Origin: a virus
DNA: 26,287 nt
Virus record (IMG/VR): IMGVR_UViG_3300045738_000177
Coordinates: 1-26,287 of that record
Strand: one strand, 5' to 3'
Below, one piece after another: positions 11,916-21,748 of the stretch. Numbering within the stretch: position 1 is the stretch's first letter; every line of letters starts with the position of its first letter. The notes under the pieces are model-generated. The model made no database searches. It was not told the origin of the DNA and was given only the letters and a program-made list of their open reading frames with translations. A program made the position numbers and the translations under genes.

Positions 11916-14396
11916 ATGGGTGTAGCACGAATATCACAAACAAATTTTAATAGAGGAGAGATTGACCCTAAGTTAATAGGAAGAGTTAGTCTCCAGTCTT
12001 ATGGGAATTCCTTAAAGAAAGCTAGAAATGTTATTGTTAATAACCAGGGATCAGTAGAGAGAAGACCTGGGACTTACTTTAGAGCAGATTTAGGAGTTGC
12101 TTCTAGGATAGAACCTTTCATTTTTAGTGGATCACAAGAATATATCTTTGCATTTCAAAACACAGCCCTGAAGATTTACTCTACTGCTGGCGTTTTACTT
12201 CAGACACTTACTAGCCAACCATGGGCTACAGCTGATTTATATGAATTAAATTATACTCAACAAGGCGATACAATGATTGTCGTACATGAAGAATTTATGC
12301 CTGTAGTTATTACCAGAACAGGTGCAACAACCTTTACAGCAGCTACCTTTGCCTTTGATTCAAGCGTTAATTCTGAAAAAACATACCAACCTTATTTTAA
12401 ATTTGCAGTTGACACAATTACCCTAGATATTGATTCAATAACTAAAGATGCGACAGGAGTTACTTGTACTACATCTAGTGCATATTGGTCATCAGATTAT
12501 GTGGGAACAAGAATACGATACATGGGAGCAGAATTACTTGTCACTGGATATAGTTCTACAACTGTAATAACAGCTACGCTTAAATCAGTACCATTAATGG
12601 AATTAGATGAAGATCCGTTTGCAACATCAGCTGGTTCAGCTATTGTAACTGTAACTCATGTAGCACATGGATTTAGTACAGGAGCATCGGTAACTATTGC
12701 TGGGGCAGAATCAATCAATGATACCGATGGCGATGGTATTGCATATAGCAATCTTAATGGAGCTAAAACCATTACTACAATAGATGATAACCACTATCAA
12801 TTTACATCTGACTCATCAGATGCAGCAACAGAATCTGTAGATGGAGGAGGTGTTAGAGTTACCGTATCCGGGCATCCACCAACAAGAAACTGGGATGAAC
12901 AAGTATTCTCAGCAGTTAATGGTTATCCTAAAGCTGTGGCTTTTCATGAACAAAGACTATTTTTTGGAGGAGTTACTAATCTTCCAGATGGAATACAATC
13001 TAGTAAAACAGCTACCTTTTATAATTTTGATTTAGGCGATGGAAATGATGCAGATTCAGTCCAAATTCAAATAGCATCAGATGAAATTAATGAAATTAGA
13101 CATTTAAGGTCAGGGAAAGTTTTAGAAATATTAACTAATACAGCAGAGTTTTATTTAAAACCTCAAATATCAAAAGCAATAACACCAGCAGATATACAGA
13201 TTATAAGACAATCTACTAATGGAACACAGCAAAAAGCCATGCCTAGATTCTTTGACGGATCAACTATTTATGTTCAAGATAATGGTCGAACTATTAGAGA
13301 ATATTTATATAATTCAGCACTGGAAGAATTTTCATCTGCTCCTATCAGTATTGAAGCTAATCATTTAATAAGCTCGCCAACAGACAGTGCATCAGTTACG
13401 GCTCTTCCTAATAGAACAGAACAATTATTCCTTTTAGTAAATGATGATGGCACAATAGCTGTTTTTTCATCTCAAAGAGCAGAAAAGATATTTGGATGGG
13501 TACAATGGAATACTGATGGAACTTTTGAATCTGTTTGTGCAACTAGTGACACCATATATTTTTCAGTTAAAAGAACCATTAATAGCGCAACTGTTTACTA
13601 TTTAGAACAATTATCAGCAACTGTATTTGATATACCAACAGACATGACCGTAACCAAAACATTGTCTGGGAGCTACCAACCACATGGGTCCCCCTTGACC
13701 AACGGTACAACGAGTAGCTCCACTGGTGTAATTGTTAATGGATTTACCAATGCTCCTTTAGTGGGAGAGAAGTTTACCTTTGCTGGGAATTCAACAGTTT
13801 ATACAATAAACGCTGCATCAGCAACAAGCAATTCAGGAGAATATGCTATCACAGTCAATGCGGCAGTTAGCACAGCTAATGATATAGCCCTTACTTTTAC
13901 AGCTTCTAAAACATGGTCAGCTTTAAATTCTGCACCAGACATGAGAGGATTGACGGTATATGGAACATCAGGATCAGAAGAGGGAGGCAACATAAATTAT
14001 TATGGAGATGGAGTTGTTACTAGCGGTGGTGTTGTCGTTCTTGATTCTGTTGCAGCAGCAATAGATATAGGTCTAAATTATACCTTAGAAATCAATACTT
14101 TAGCAGTAGATGCTGTTATTGAATCTTCTGGAGGAAAAGCTCCATTAACAGGTTATCCAAGAAAAATAGGTAAAGCTATTTTTGAATTATCAAATAGTTA
14201 TAATCTTAAAGTAAATACTAATGATGTTATTATCAATACCGTTGCGGATCTAAACACTACTACAACATTACCTAGTTTTACTGGTAAAAAAGAAGTATAT
14301 TTCTTAGGATACGATTTAGAACCCTCTATGGAAATAACTCAATCAGCACCATTACCATTAAGGATATTGTCTATTACATCGGAGATTTATTACTAA
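11916..14396 (+). CDS. Tail tubular protein B (gp12-like nozzle)
   Basis: This 826-residue protein is the nozzle of a short non-contractile tail. The N-terminus is diagnostic of the family (ISQTNFNRGEIDPKLIGR, then RNVIVNNQGSVERRPGTYF), with the later phrases VAFHEQRLFFGG, NGRTIREYLYN and HLRSGKVLEILTNTAEFYL also typical. The C-terminal third has Thr/Ser/Gly-rich beta segments and ends PLPLRILSITSEIYY. T7 gp12 has about 794 residues, so the length is normal. The start follows the previous stop with no gap and only a poor ribosome site. Its stop overlaps the next ATG (TAATG). Confidence 0.92.
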   Translation: MGVARISQTNFNRGEIDPKLIGRVSLQSYGNSLKKARNVIVNNQGSVERRPGTYFRADLGVASRIEPFIFSGSQEYIFAFQNTALKIYSTAGVLLQTLTSQPWATADLYELNYTQQGDTMIVVHEEFMPVVITRTGATTFTAATFAFDSSVNSEKTYQPYFKFAVDTITLDIDSITKDATGVTCTTSSAYWSSDYVGTRIRYMGAELLVTGYSSTTVITATLKSVPLMELDEDPFATSAGSAIVTVTHVAHGFSTGASVTIAGAESINDTDGDGIAYSNLNGAKTITTIDDNHYQFTSDSSDAATESVDGGGVRVTVSGHPPTRNWDEQVFSAVNGYPKAVAFHEQRLFFGGVTNLPDGIQSSKTATFYNFDLGDGNDADSVQIQIASDEINEIRHLRSGKVLEILTNTAEFYLKPQISKAITPADIQIIRQSTNGTQQKAMPRFFDGSTIYVQDNGRTIREYLYNSALEEFSSAPISIEANHLISSPTDSASVTALPNRTEQLFLLVNDDGTIAVFSSQRAEKIFGWVQWNTDGTFESVCATSDTIYFSVKRTINSATVYYLEQLSATVFDIPTDMTVTKTLSGSYQPHGSPLTNGTTSSSTGVIVNGFTNAPLVGEKFTFAGNSTVYTINAASATSNSGEYAITVNAAVSTANDIALTFTASKTWSALNSAPDMRGLTVYGTSGSEEGGNINYYGDGVVTSGGVVVLDSVAAAIDIGLNYTLEINTLAVDAVIESSGGKAPLTGYPRKIGKAIFELSNSYNLKVNTNDVIINTVADLNTTTTLPSFTGKKEVYFLGYDLEPSMEITQSAPLPLRILSITSEIYY

Positions 14397-15115
14397 TGTG
14401 TGATCCAGTAACAATGGGAATAGCAGCCGGAGCAGCATCAGGATTTGGAGCTTATTCTGCTGGTGCAGCTGGGATAATGGGAATGAGTGCAATGAGTTTT
14501 GGTACAGCAGCATCAATCGGATTAACAGTAGGTAGTAGTGTTATACAATTAGGAGCTGCTTCTGCCGCTAATAGAGCAGATAGACTTTCAGCTGGTCTAG
14601 AAGAAAGGCAATACTCAGAACAAGCAAAAAGATATAAAGAACAAGCTGATGCACAAGAACTAGAAACAACAACAGCAATCATAAATAGGAAAAGAGAATA
14701 TTTAAGAAATTTATCAACAAATACAGCATGGATGGGAGCCTCTGGAATAACAGTATCTTCTGCTAGTAATAGAAATTTATTACAAGATAATTATCAAACT
14801 TATAGAGATGATGTTTCAGCTATTGGTTTAATGGGAACTGAGGCTAGATATGCGTCAATTAGTCTTGCACAAGATGCCCTTACTGCCAAAGAAAGTGTTG
14901 CTCCATTATTAAAAGCTAAACAAACAAAAAGAAAATATGACACGATTAGCAGTATTGCTACTCAAGCTGCTGAAATAGGGACTAAGATTGGTAGCAGTAC
15001 ACCTGGAACTCCTAAAACTAAAAAGACAAATCTTCTTAAAGGAACATCTACAAGACAAGCACAAAACTACGAAAAACTTAGAAGAAAATTATTAGGTAAA
15101 GAATATGGCTATTAA
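14396..15115 (+). CDS. Internal virion protein, gp14-like (putative)
   Basis: This 239-residue protein has an MCDPVTMGIAAGAASGFGAY start and a Gly/Ala/Met-rich hydrophobic N-terminal region (residues 6-60) able to enter membranes. An Ala/Gln/Glu-rich helical middle (EERQYSEQAKRYKEQAD) and a basic end (LRRKLLGKEYGY) follow. In T7-like phages the gene after gp12 codes for gp14, which is ejected and forms the outer-membrane part of the DNA conduit; a similar MCxP start with a GIAAGAASG-type hydrophobic stretch is common for it. The internal phrase MGASGITVSSASNRNLLQD is also usual. It overlaps the next gene by 11 bases. Confidence 0.75.
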   Translation: MCDPVTMGIAAGAASGFGAYSAGAAGIMGMSAMSFGTAASIGLTVGSSVIQLGAASAANRADRLSAGLEERQYSEQAKRYKEQADAQELETTTAIINRKREYLRNLSTNTAWMGASGITVSSASNRNLLQDNYQTYRDDVSAIGLMGTEARYASISLAQDALTAKESVAPLLKAKQTKRKYDTISSIATQAAEIGTKIGSSTPGTPKTKKTNLLKGTSTRQAQNYEKLRRKLLGKEYGY

Positions 15116-17378
15116 AAGAGAGAAAAAACTAATAGATTATCAAACCAAGATTGGGGTTAATAGAGGCGCTGGTATTGCAACGGCTGCTAATAATGCAGCA
15201 AGAGAATCTCAGATATTTGACCAAATATTAAACGATGCAGCAGACAAAAATCTAGTTAGATTAAAAAAAAGAGGGGAGAAATTAGGGAAAGAAGCAGCAG
15301 TTAAAACTATTTTTGATTCAGTATCTACAGAAATAGAAGTAGATGGGGTTAAAAAAATAGTCAATGTGCCTGTACGCCCACCTACTCCTTTAGGAATGGG
15401 TATCACAGAAGCGGAAGTATACGAAAAGAATGTTGTAAATATCTACAATAACAGAATGAAAACAGATATAGACTCTGAAATTATAGAAGCTAGTAAAGAA
15501 GCTGTTTTTAATAACGCTACTCCAGACATGTTTGACAAAGATATTGATGCAAGATTAAAACCTTACTTTGATGCTATGGCTGACGGATCTCATCAAGAAG
15601 AAATGAGAATTTATTCTCAAAATAGAAAAGATGTACATGGATATAAAGTATTTACTAATCATAGAACTAATTTATCAGATAACGCTATAGCTTCTTACAC
15701 TGTAAATCGAAATGGTCTTATACAAGAACTTAATAATAGATATAGGACAGATGATATTAATTACCAAGAATATAAGGAAAGATTAACTTCTTACACTAAA
15801 AATTTAAAGACGAGCGGAATTAACACAACAAAACAAGAATTAGAAAATAAAGTTATGCTAGAAGCTTACAAGCTAGGTGGAGAATTTTGGAAAGAATACC
15901 CAGTACTTAAGAGTGATAGCGATATTTCAAAACTTCATAGATTAATAAAAGACGAAACAGAATCAATAACTTTGTCAGATAAAAGAATAGTAACTAAAAA
16001 AGATTTACTTAAATATATAGATAATCCTACAACTGCAAAACTTATAGCTAAAGACCTTAAAGTTTTAGATATTTTTAACAATGAAGATTATATGCAAAGG
16101 CACCGTAGAACAAAGTTTAACACTGATTTTACACTAGGAGTAGAAGCTGTCTTAGATGGACGACCATTTACCTCTTCTATTAGCGCAGATCCAAAAGAGT
16201 TTGGTAAATATTATTCAAAGAATCCAATGTACTATAATCAAATACTTGATTCACAAATTACGCTTTCTGGAGAAGAACCTACAGAATTAAGAAGATATGA
16301 AGTTATGTTGAAAGCTCATGGTTTTATTCCAGAAATTTTAAGAGAAGATATGAAGTCGTTTTTAATAACTCCTAGTAAAGAATCTCTAATTACTATAATG
16401 CCTTATTTAAGCATAGCAAGCGATTATAAGCTTGAAAATAGAGAGTTTAAAATGGAGGGTTTTAACGCTAGACAATCCAGACAACTAAACTATGTCGCTC
16501 ATATATACAAATCTAGTAATAAAGATGTAGAGACGACTTTTGACATATATGATGACCTTAAAGATAAGCTTGACGATAAAGGAGATATAACAAATATTAT
16601 CCGAAATAACTTACAGTCTAGTTCTGAAATTAATAGTAGAAAAGATTTGGAACGTTTTGTTAGAGATAATCTTAAAACACAAGATATTTTAGGAAGTATA
16701 GGCGCTTATAGTGTTCCCGATGACTTTATACAGGAAGTTATAAGAGAAGTGGAAATAACAATATTAACAAATAAAGTCATAGTAGAAGATACTGAATATG
16801 ATCCAATAATAGGTAAAGCCGTTAATCAAGTTTTAGCTTATAAAGATTATTCTATTAGTGGAAGTACTGCCCCTAGGTTTATTGCAAACGAATTCTTGCA
16901 TATTGATGTAGAGCAAAAATTTCAAAGAAGAAGAGTTGTAAAAAATGGAGCAGAAGCAAATTACGGAGTATATCCCCAAGGTTATGATGTTGAACAAGAA
17001 AGTACGGGTTTAACCATAAATTACATGCACCAAATAATAATAGATAAGTTAAAAAAAGTTGATCCAGAATCTTTGCCTGGATTTGAAAAATCAGATTTAT
17101 CTAGATTAATACAAAATTTAGAAAATAATAAGGGTACAGAAAAATTTTTCTATAATGACCAAGAAGAAGATTTGCACATTAATCTTATTCCAGAATCTGA
17201 TAACTATTTAAGAGGACAAAAACCAGAGTATCATATAGGTATATTTAATCCTGGAGACGGAAATTATATTCCTCTACAAAACGGAAATACTCCTGTTTAT
17301 TTAAAACTTTCAAGAGAAGAATTTGAAAAAGAAAGAGACGATTACATAATAAAGTTAAAAGAAGAAAGGAAGCAATAA
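15105..17378 (+). CDS. Internal virion protein, gp15-like (putative)
   Basis: This 757-residue, mostly helical, highly charged protein has no membrane segment. The N-terminus (MAIKREKKLIDYQTKIGVNRG) is followed by AANNAARESQIFDQILND, typical of the second ejection protein of T7-like phages (T7 gp15 has 747 residues). The rest is Lys/Glu/Ile-rich without motifs I can name. It starts inside the end of the gp14-like gene after AGGTAAAGA and ends one base before the next gene. The call relies on position, size and the N-terminal feature. In infection such proteins leave the capsid and form part of the periplasmic channel. Confidence 0.7.
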   Translation: MAIKREKKLIDYQTKIGVNRGAGIATAANNAARESQIFDQILNDAADKNLVRLKKRGEKLGKEAAVKTIFDSVSTEIEVDGVKKIVNVPVRPPTPLGMGITEAEVYEKNVVNIYNNRMKTDIDSEIIEASKEAVFNNATPDMFDKDIDARLKPYFDAMADGSHQEEMRIYSQNRKDVHGYKVFTNHRTNLSDNAIASYTVNRNGLIQELNNRYRTDDINYQEYKERLTSYTKNLKTSGINTTKQELENKVMLEAYKLGGEFWKEYPVLKSDSDISKLHRLIKDETESITLSDKRIVTKKDLLKYIDNPTTAKLIAKDLKVLDIFNNEDYMQRHRRTKFNTDFTLGVEAVLDGRPFTSSISADPKEFGKYYSKNPMYYNQILDSQITLSGEEPTELRRYEVMLKAHGFIPEILREDMKSFLITPSKESLITIMPYLSIASDYKLENREFKMEGFNARQSRQLNYVAHIYKSSNKDVETTFDIYDDLKDKLDDKGDITNIIRNNLQSSSEINSRKDLERFVRDNLKTQDILGSIGAYSVPDDFIQEVIREVEITILTNKVIVEDTEYDPIIGKAVNQVLAYKDYSISGSTAPRFIANEFLHIDVEQKFQRRRVVKNGAEANYGVYPQGYDVEQESTGLTINYMHQIIIDKLKKVDPESLPGFEKSDLSRLIQNLENNKGTEKFFYNDQEEDLHINLIPESDNYLRGQKPEYHIGIFNPGDGNYIPLQNGNTPVYLKLSREEFEKERDDYIIKLKEERKQ

Positions 17379-17379
17379 A

Positions 17380-20300
17380 ATGGCAAAAAGAATATTACAG
17401 CGTGATACAAGTTTTCTTCAAGACACTTATAGTCAATATTTATGGGACAACCCTAATATAATTCAAAAGAAAATAGAAGTAGAAAAGGGTTATAGAGGTT
17501 CAGATCCCATGGGGATATTGCCTTATACTTTAAATGCTAATGATCTTAGTATGGGATATGATGATCCAAGATGGGCAATTGACAGCCAAGAATATATGGA
17601 AGTTGATCCTCTCTTTAGCTGGGTGGAGCAAGCAGAAAAAGATAATATAGAAGAATATCTAACCCATATTTCAAAACATAACCCTAAAAATAAGCTTCAA
17701 TACGAAGTAATAAAAGAAACTATAGATGGTATAGCTGCAAATGGACGAGCGTTAGAAGCTACTGATAGATTTTGGGGACCAATGATTGCCGCACAATTTA
17801 TGCAAGGAGAAACATATGCTTTATTGCCTTTCACTTTTGGTTATGGAATTGGAATTACTGCTGCTGTAAGAGGATTTGCTAAACTTGCAACTTTAAACAT
17901 GATAAGTGAAATTCCAAGAGAAGCAGAAAGAAGATATTACGATCCGTTTTATAATGAAACTCATAGCACAATAGTGTTTGGACTTACTGGCGCAATAGGA
18001 GGATTGATGGGGGCTATGCCACCTATAGTTAGAGGAGGTCTTAGAGGATTAAGAAACAAAAGATTACAAGACAACCCTTTCCATGAATCAAAAAGTATTC
18101 CAATAAAATATGACGATATGTCTAATGAAGAATTAATGAAATCAGCTATAAAAGAATACGATGTAAAATTTAACGGGGGTTTAGATTTAGTGTTTGATCT
18201 TAAAATACCCGGAGTATCAAGAAATGTTGCGATAAAGACAGTTCACAATACAGGTAAATATATTGATTTAGAAACAGGTTTAACACTTACCAGTAGAATA
18301 AAAAAATCTAGAAGATTAAGAGATACAGACTTATATGTTCCTATTAAATTTACAGATAAAAATGGAGTTCAAACTATAGAGATTGATGATGTTTGGATGG
18401 AAACTTTTTGGCAAAACTTCAGTAAATTAAACAAAGGTGTACCAGGAATACCAGCTGAGTTTAACAAAACAATAAAAACTAAAGCAGATTTTCAACAATT
18501 TTTAATAAGAAAAGAGATATATAGAGATTTAGAGTTTGTTGAAAATTTACCTAAAAATGCACAAAAAAGAGAGTTAATACTTAGTGCTAAAACAATGGGC
18601 GATATTATAGAAGAAAATAAAATGAGTTTTCAAACAGAAGATTTACTGCCTGATATTGATTTTTCAACAAAATATTTTGATCTAAAACTAAATCCTGTAA
18701 ATCTTATAAATAGAATGTTTGAAAAATTTACTCCATTAACAAAATATAACAATAGCTTAAAATCAAACCCTAGACTTTATTTTAAATCTAATCATCTTAT
18801 AGGAAGTTTGTTAAACGATAACGGAGTTAGATTACAAGCTAAAAACAAAGGTATAAACATAAACGACAGTGTTGCAGTAACCAAAGATAATATCTGGGGA
18901 AGGCTACATAACGAGTATGTTCATGAAGTAAATCATTTATATAGAGTTTATTTAAAAGGCTACAAACCAAAAGTTAGTGACTTAAACGAATCTTTACTAG
19001 CTATAGGTGATTCAGCGGAAGTATCGGCATCTAGGGCAACTAGAGCAACTAGAGAAGCATATCAAAAAACTAAAAATAAATTATTAAAAAAACAAACTGA
19101 AATTTTAAGAGATGAAAACTCTTACGCTGACAACTTAACTATTGGAGAGTTTAGAAGCGACATCTCAAGGCTTATGGCTGATACCACTGCTTTTGAAAAA
19201 AGTACAATTCAACCTTTAAAAGATGCTATTCATGCAAGAAGACAATTTTACAAAACAATTAAAAAGGGAATAGAAACAAGCAAGCTTATGGGTTATGAGA
19301 CTCAATTTGAAGAATTTGCTAAAGCATCAGCAGCCATTAAAAGATTAAAAGAAAAAATTAAAAATCCAAAGATTGATTTACCCGGAAACATAGCAAGATA
19401 TAAGTTATCTCTAGCAGAAATTCAAAAACGAATGAAGTACTTAGACGATATTATAGAAGAAGATGAGGCTGGGAAATTAGTTTTAAAAGCTAAACCAAAG
19501 GAAGATATTTCTGAAATGGGCATTATGCCGATGAATGAAACGGATCAAACGTTTTTTCATAGAATTCATAATCCAGATGCATGGATAAATAATCCGGAAC
19601 AAGGATTAAAAGTAATAGCAAACGACATGAAAGTTTATAACCCTAATGCTAAGTTTTATATCCAAATGGAACAAACTCAGCCTAAATTATTTATGTCAAA
19701 ACTTTTAGCAAAATACAGACATATTATTACTAGAGAGGCTGCTATAGGCGATGAATTAAACATGATTGACATGGGGGCAGATAAAAAAATAAACCCAGCT
19801 ATGCACAGAACTTTATACGGACCTAACAAGTCTTTTATGGCAGAAGAAAATGGAGGGATTGATTTTATATTAAGAGATGCTTTAGAAGTAGATGATATAT
19901 ATTCTAAGCAAATGGGAACAGCTATAGAAATGAAGAAGATGTTTGGCGACAGAATGGGTTTTTATAAAAAATTAGAATTAGAAGAAGACATTGCTGACCT
20001 TATGCCAATAGAAGCTCCTGGTCTTCATGCAGAAGATTTAATACTTGGAGTAAGACCAATAAAAAAAGCAATAACAGGAAAAATTAGTAATTCTGAAATA
20101 AACGGAATAATGAGAACTTTTGAAGACCAAGTATTTAATTTATATGGATTACACAACAGAATACCCTCAGACCAATTAACCAAAAGAAGCGTAGAATTCT
20201 TAATGAATTGGACTGTTTCAGATACTATGGGTAATGCTGGTTTATCTGGAATGGCAGAAATGGCAAGAAGAACAACGGTTCATGGTTTCGGTAAAGCTGG

Positions 20301-21684
20301 ATTGATACCAGGTCTAAAAGGCGGCAAGGGTTCAATTGGTGGATATGAACGATCTATGAATGCTTTAAATACAGCACTCAGAGACAAAGTATTAGCTGAA
20401 CAATCATGGTATTACACTCACATGGAAGTAACCTCATCTACTGGTTATATGTCTAGAATGATTTCTACTGATATGGGTATAATAAATAAAGCCCAAGGAA
20501 CCAATATTGTTTCTAAAACAGCAAATTGGGCTGAACAAACAAATAGAACTGTAGCAAGAGCAACTTATATTGTAAACGGACAGTCACATCTTACATATAT
20601 ATTAAAAAATTCTCATGCTGGGATTTCTTCTCACAGATTTATAGAAGATTTATTGTCATTACATAGGAAGACGCTTTCTGCAGAGGATATTTTAAGATTA
20701 AAAAATTATGGCTTAGGTGAAAAACACGCTAAAATAATGAACGACCTTGATAAAGCGGGGATTATTCAAAAAGTTTCTGTAAAAGGAAGAAGCGACCTTT
20801 TCTTGGCTAATCCATCAAAATGGGGAGAAGTAAAAGGAGGAAACGATATTTTTATGGCTTACCAAAATGCTATTAAAATGGATGTAGAAAGATCAATTGT
20901 AACCCCTAATTTTGCTGATAAACCCAACATGATGACTGGTAAAATACAAATAGACAACCAAATCATTGCTGATTTTTTAGGTAACTCAAAACTTTTAGAG
21001 TTCTTAAACAAAATAAGTGGTGGAGCTACAGGAAAATTTCACGCTTTAAGCAGAGGCGGTCTATACGAAAATGCACTCTTAATGTTCCCATTACAATTTT
21101 ACACTTTCTCTGCTGGCGCACAAAGAAAGATATTCAGAAATCTTGCTACAGAAAGAAATGCTTATGTAGGAGTATCGTTAGCAATGATCTACATGCACAT
21201 TGCAAATTACTTTAAGTATGGTTGGTTCCATGATTTAGATTGGAAACAAAAAATGTATCTGAATTATCAAACTTCAGGAGTAGCTGGTTATTGGAGTGAT
21301 GTTCCTAGAATGATAGAAACAGAAACTAAAGGAGCATATTCAATACAAAAACTGCTTGGAATAGAACCATTACCTTGGGAACAAGAAGAAGACAGGAGAG
21401 GAGCAAGTTTGATGGGGATTGGACCATCAAAAATTAGAGATTTAAGTAGGGCTTTAAACGGACATGATAAACATCAAATGGTAAGAAATATTGGATCTAA
21501 CTTACCTTGGCAAAATCAAGTTCTTCTTAAAAGAGGATGGCATTTAATAGGGCATATATCCGATGAAGACATAGGCAGAAAATATGGAACTTTTTATGAC
21601 CCAATTCTAGATTGGTCTCTTGACTATGATAGAGATAAAAATAAAAAAAGATATTCTAATACAAAGAAAGATAGATATGAATGA
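17380..21684 (+). CDS. Internal virion protein, gp16-like (putative)
   Basis: This 1434-residue protein is the largest gene here and lies in the place of T7 gp16 (1318 residues), the ejected core protein that spans the inner membrane. Residues about 135-220 are hydrophobic and Gly-rich (LPFTFGYGIGITAAVRGFAKLA; VFGLTGAIGGLMGAMPPIVRG), fit for membrane insertion. The middle is charged and helical. The C-terminal region has LLMFPLQFYTFSAGAQRKIF and SLAMIYMHIANYFKYGW, another hydrophobic pair. I see no lytic transglycosylase domain, which T7 gp16 carries at its N-terminus. Residues 515-519 read HEVNH, an HExxH pattern that may be chance. It is separated by 64 bases from the tail fibre gene. Confidence 0.72.
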   Translation: MAKRILQRDTSFLQDTYSQYLWDNPNIIQKKIEVEKGYRGSDPMGILPYTLNANDLSMGYDDPRWAIDSQEYMEVDPLFSWVEQAEKDNIEEYLTHISKHNPKNKLQYEVIKETIDGIAANGRALEATDRFWGPMIAAQFMQGETYALLPFTFGYGIGITAAVRGFAKLATLNMISEIPREAERRYYDPFYNETHSTIVFGLTGAIGGLMGAMPPIVRGGLRGLRNKRLQDNPFHESKSIPIKYDDMSNEELMKSAIKEYDVKFNGGLDLVFDLKIPGVSRNVAIKTVHNTGKYIDLETGLTLTSRIKKSRRLRDTDLYVPIKFTDKNGVQTIEIDDVWMETFWQNFSKLNKGVPGIPAEFNKTIKTKADFQQFLIRKEIYRDLEFVENLPKNAQKRELILSAKTMGDIIEENKMSFQTEDLLPDIDFSTKYFDLKLNPVNLINRMFEKFTPLTKYNNSLKSNPRLYFKSNHLIGSLLNDNGVRLQAKNKGININDSVAVTKDNIWGRLHNEYVHEVNHLYRVYLKGYKPKVSDLNESLLAIGDSAEVSASRATRATREAYQKTKNKLLKKQTEILRDENSYADNLTIGEFRSDISRLMADTTAFEKSTIQPLKDAIHARRQFYKTIKKGIETSKLMGYETQFEEFAKASAAIKRLKEKIKNPKIDLPGNIARYKLSLAEIQKRMKYLDDIIEEDEAGKLVLKAKPKEDISEMGIMPMNETDQTFFHRIHNPDAWINNPEQGLKVIANDMKVYNPNAKFYIQMEQTQPKLFMSKLLAKYRHIITREAAIGDELNMIDMGADKKINPAMHRTLYGPNKSFMAEENGGIDFILRDALEVDDIYSKQMGTAIEMKKMFGDRMGFYKKLELEEDIADLMPIEAPGLHAEDLILGVRPIKKAITGKISNSEINGIMRTFEDQVFNLYGLHNRIPSDQLTKRSVEFLMNWTVSDTMGNAGLSGMAEMARRTTVHGFGKAGLIPGLKGGKGSIGGYERSMNALNTALRDKVLAEQSWYYTHMEVTSSTGYMSRMISTDMGIINKAQGTNIVSKTANWAEQTNRTVARATYIVNGQSHLTYILKNSHAGISSHRFIEDLLSLHRKTLSAEDILRLKNYGLGEKHAKIMNDLDKAGIIQKVSVKGRSDLFLANPSKWGEVKGGNDIFMAYQNAIKMDVERSIVTPNFADKPNMMTGKIQIDNQIIADFLGNSKLLEFLNKISGGATGKFHALSRGGLYENALLMFPLQFYTFSAGAQRKIFRNLATERNAYVGVSLAMIYMHIANYFKYGWFHDLDWKQKMYLNYQTSGVAGYWSDVPRMIETETKGAYSIQKLLGIEPLPWEQEEDRRGASLMGIGPSKIRDLSRALNGHDKHQMVRNIGSNLPWQNQVLLKRGWHLIGHISDEDIGRKYGTFYDPILDWSLDYDRDKNKKRYSNTKKDRYE

Positions 21685-21748
21685 TAAGAGAAAACAATAA
21701 CTAGTGATTTATATAGGTTTTATGATATAAAAGAATTAGGAGAAAAAT
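21685..21748 (+). promoter_or_regulatory. Intergenic leader of tail fibre gene
   Basis: This is a 64-base AT-rich gap, one of the few spacers in the late region. It holds an AT stem (21708-21714 with 21725-21731), -10-like sequences (TATGATATAAAA) and a good ribosome site (TTAGGAGAAAAATATG) before the fibre gene. A separate promoter for the adsorption genes is possible, but no -35 or phage consensus is evident. Confidence 0.3.

Noticed and set aside
18922-18936. HEVNH (HExxH-type) motif in the gp16-like protein
   Set aside because: A five-residue match in 1434 residues is expected by chance, and no third zinc ligand or surrounding protease features are apparent. Kept only as a hint.
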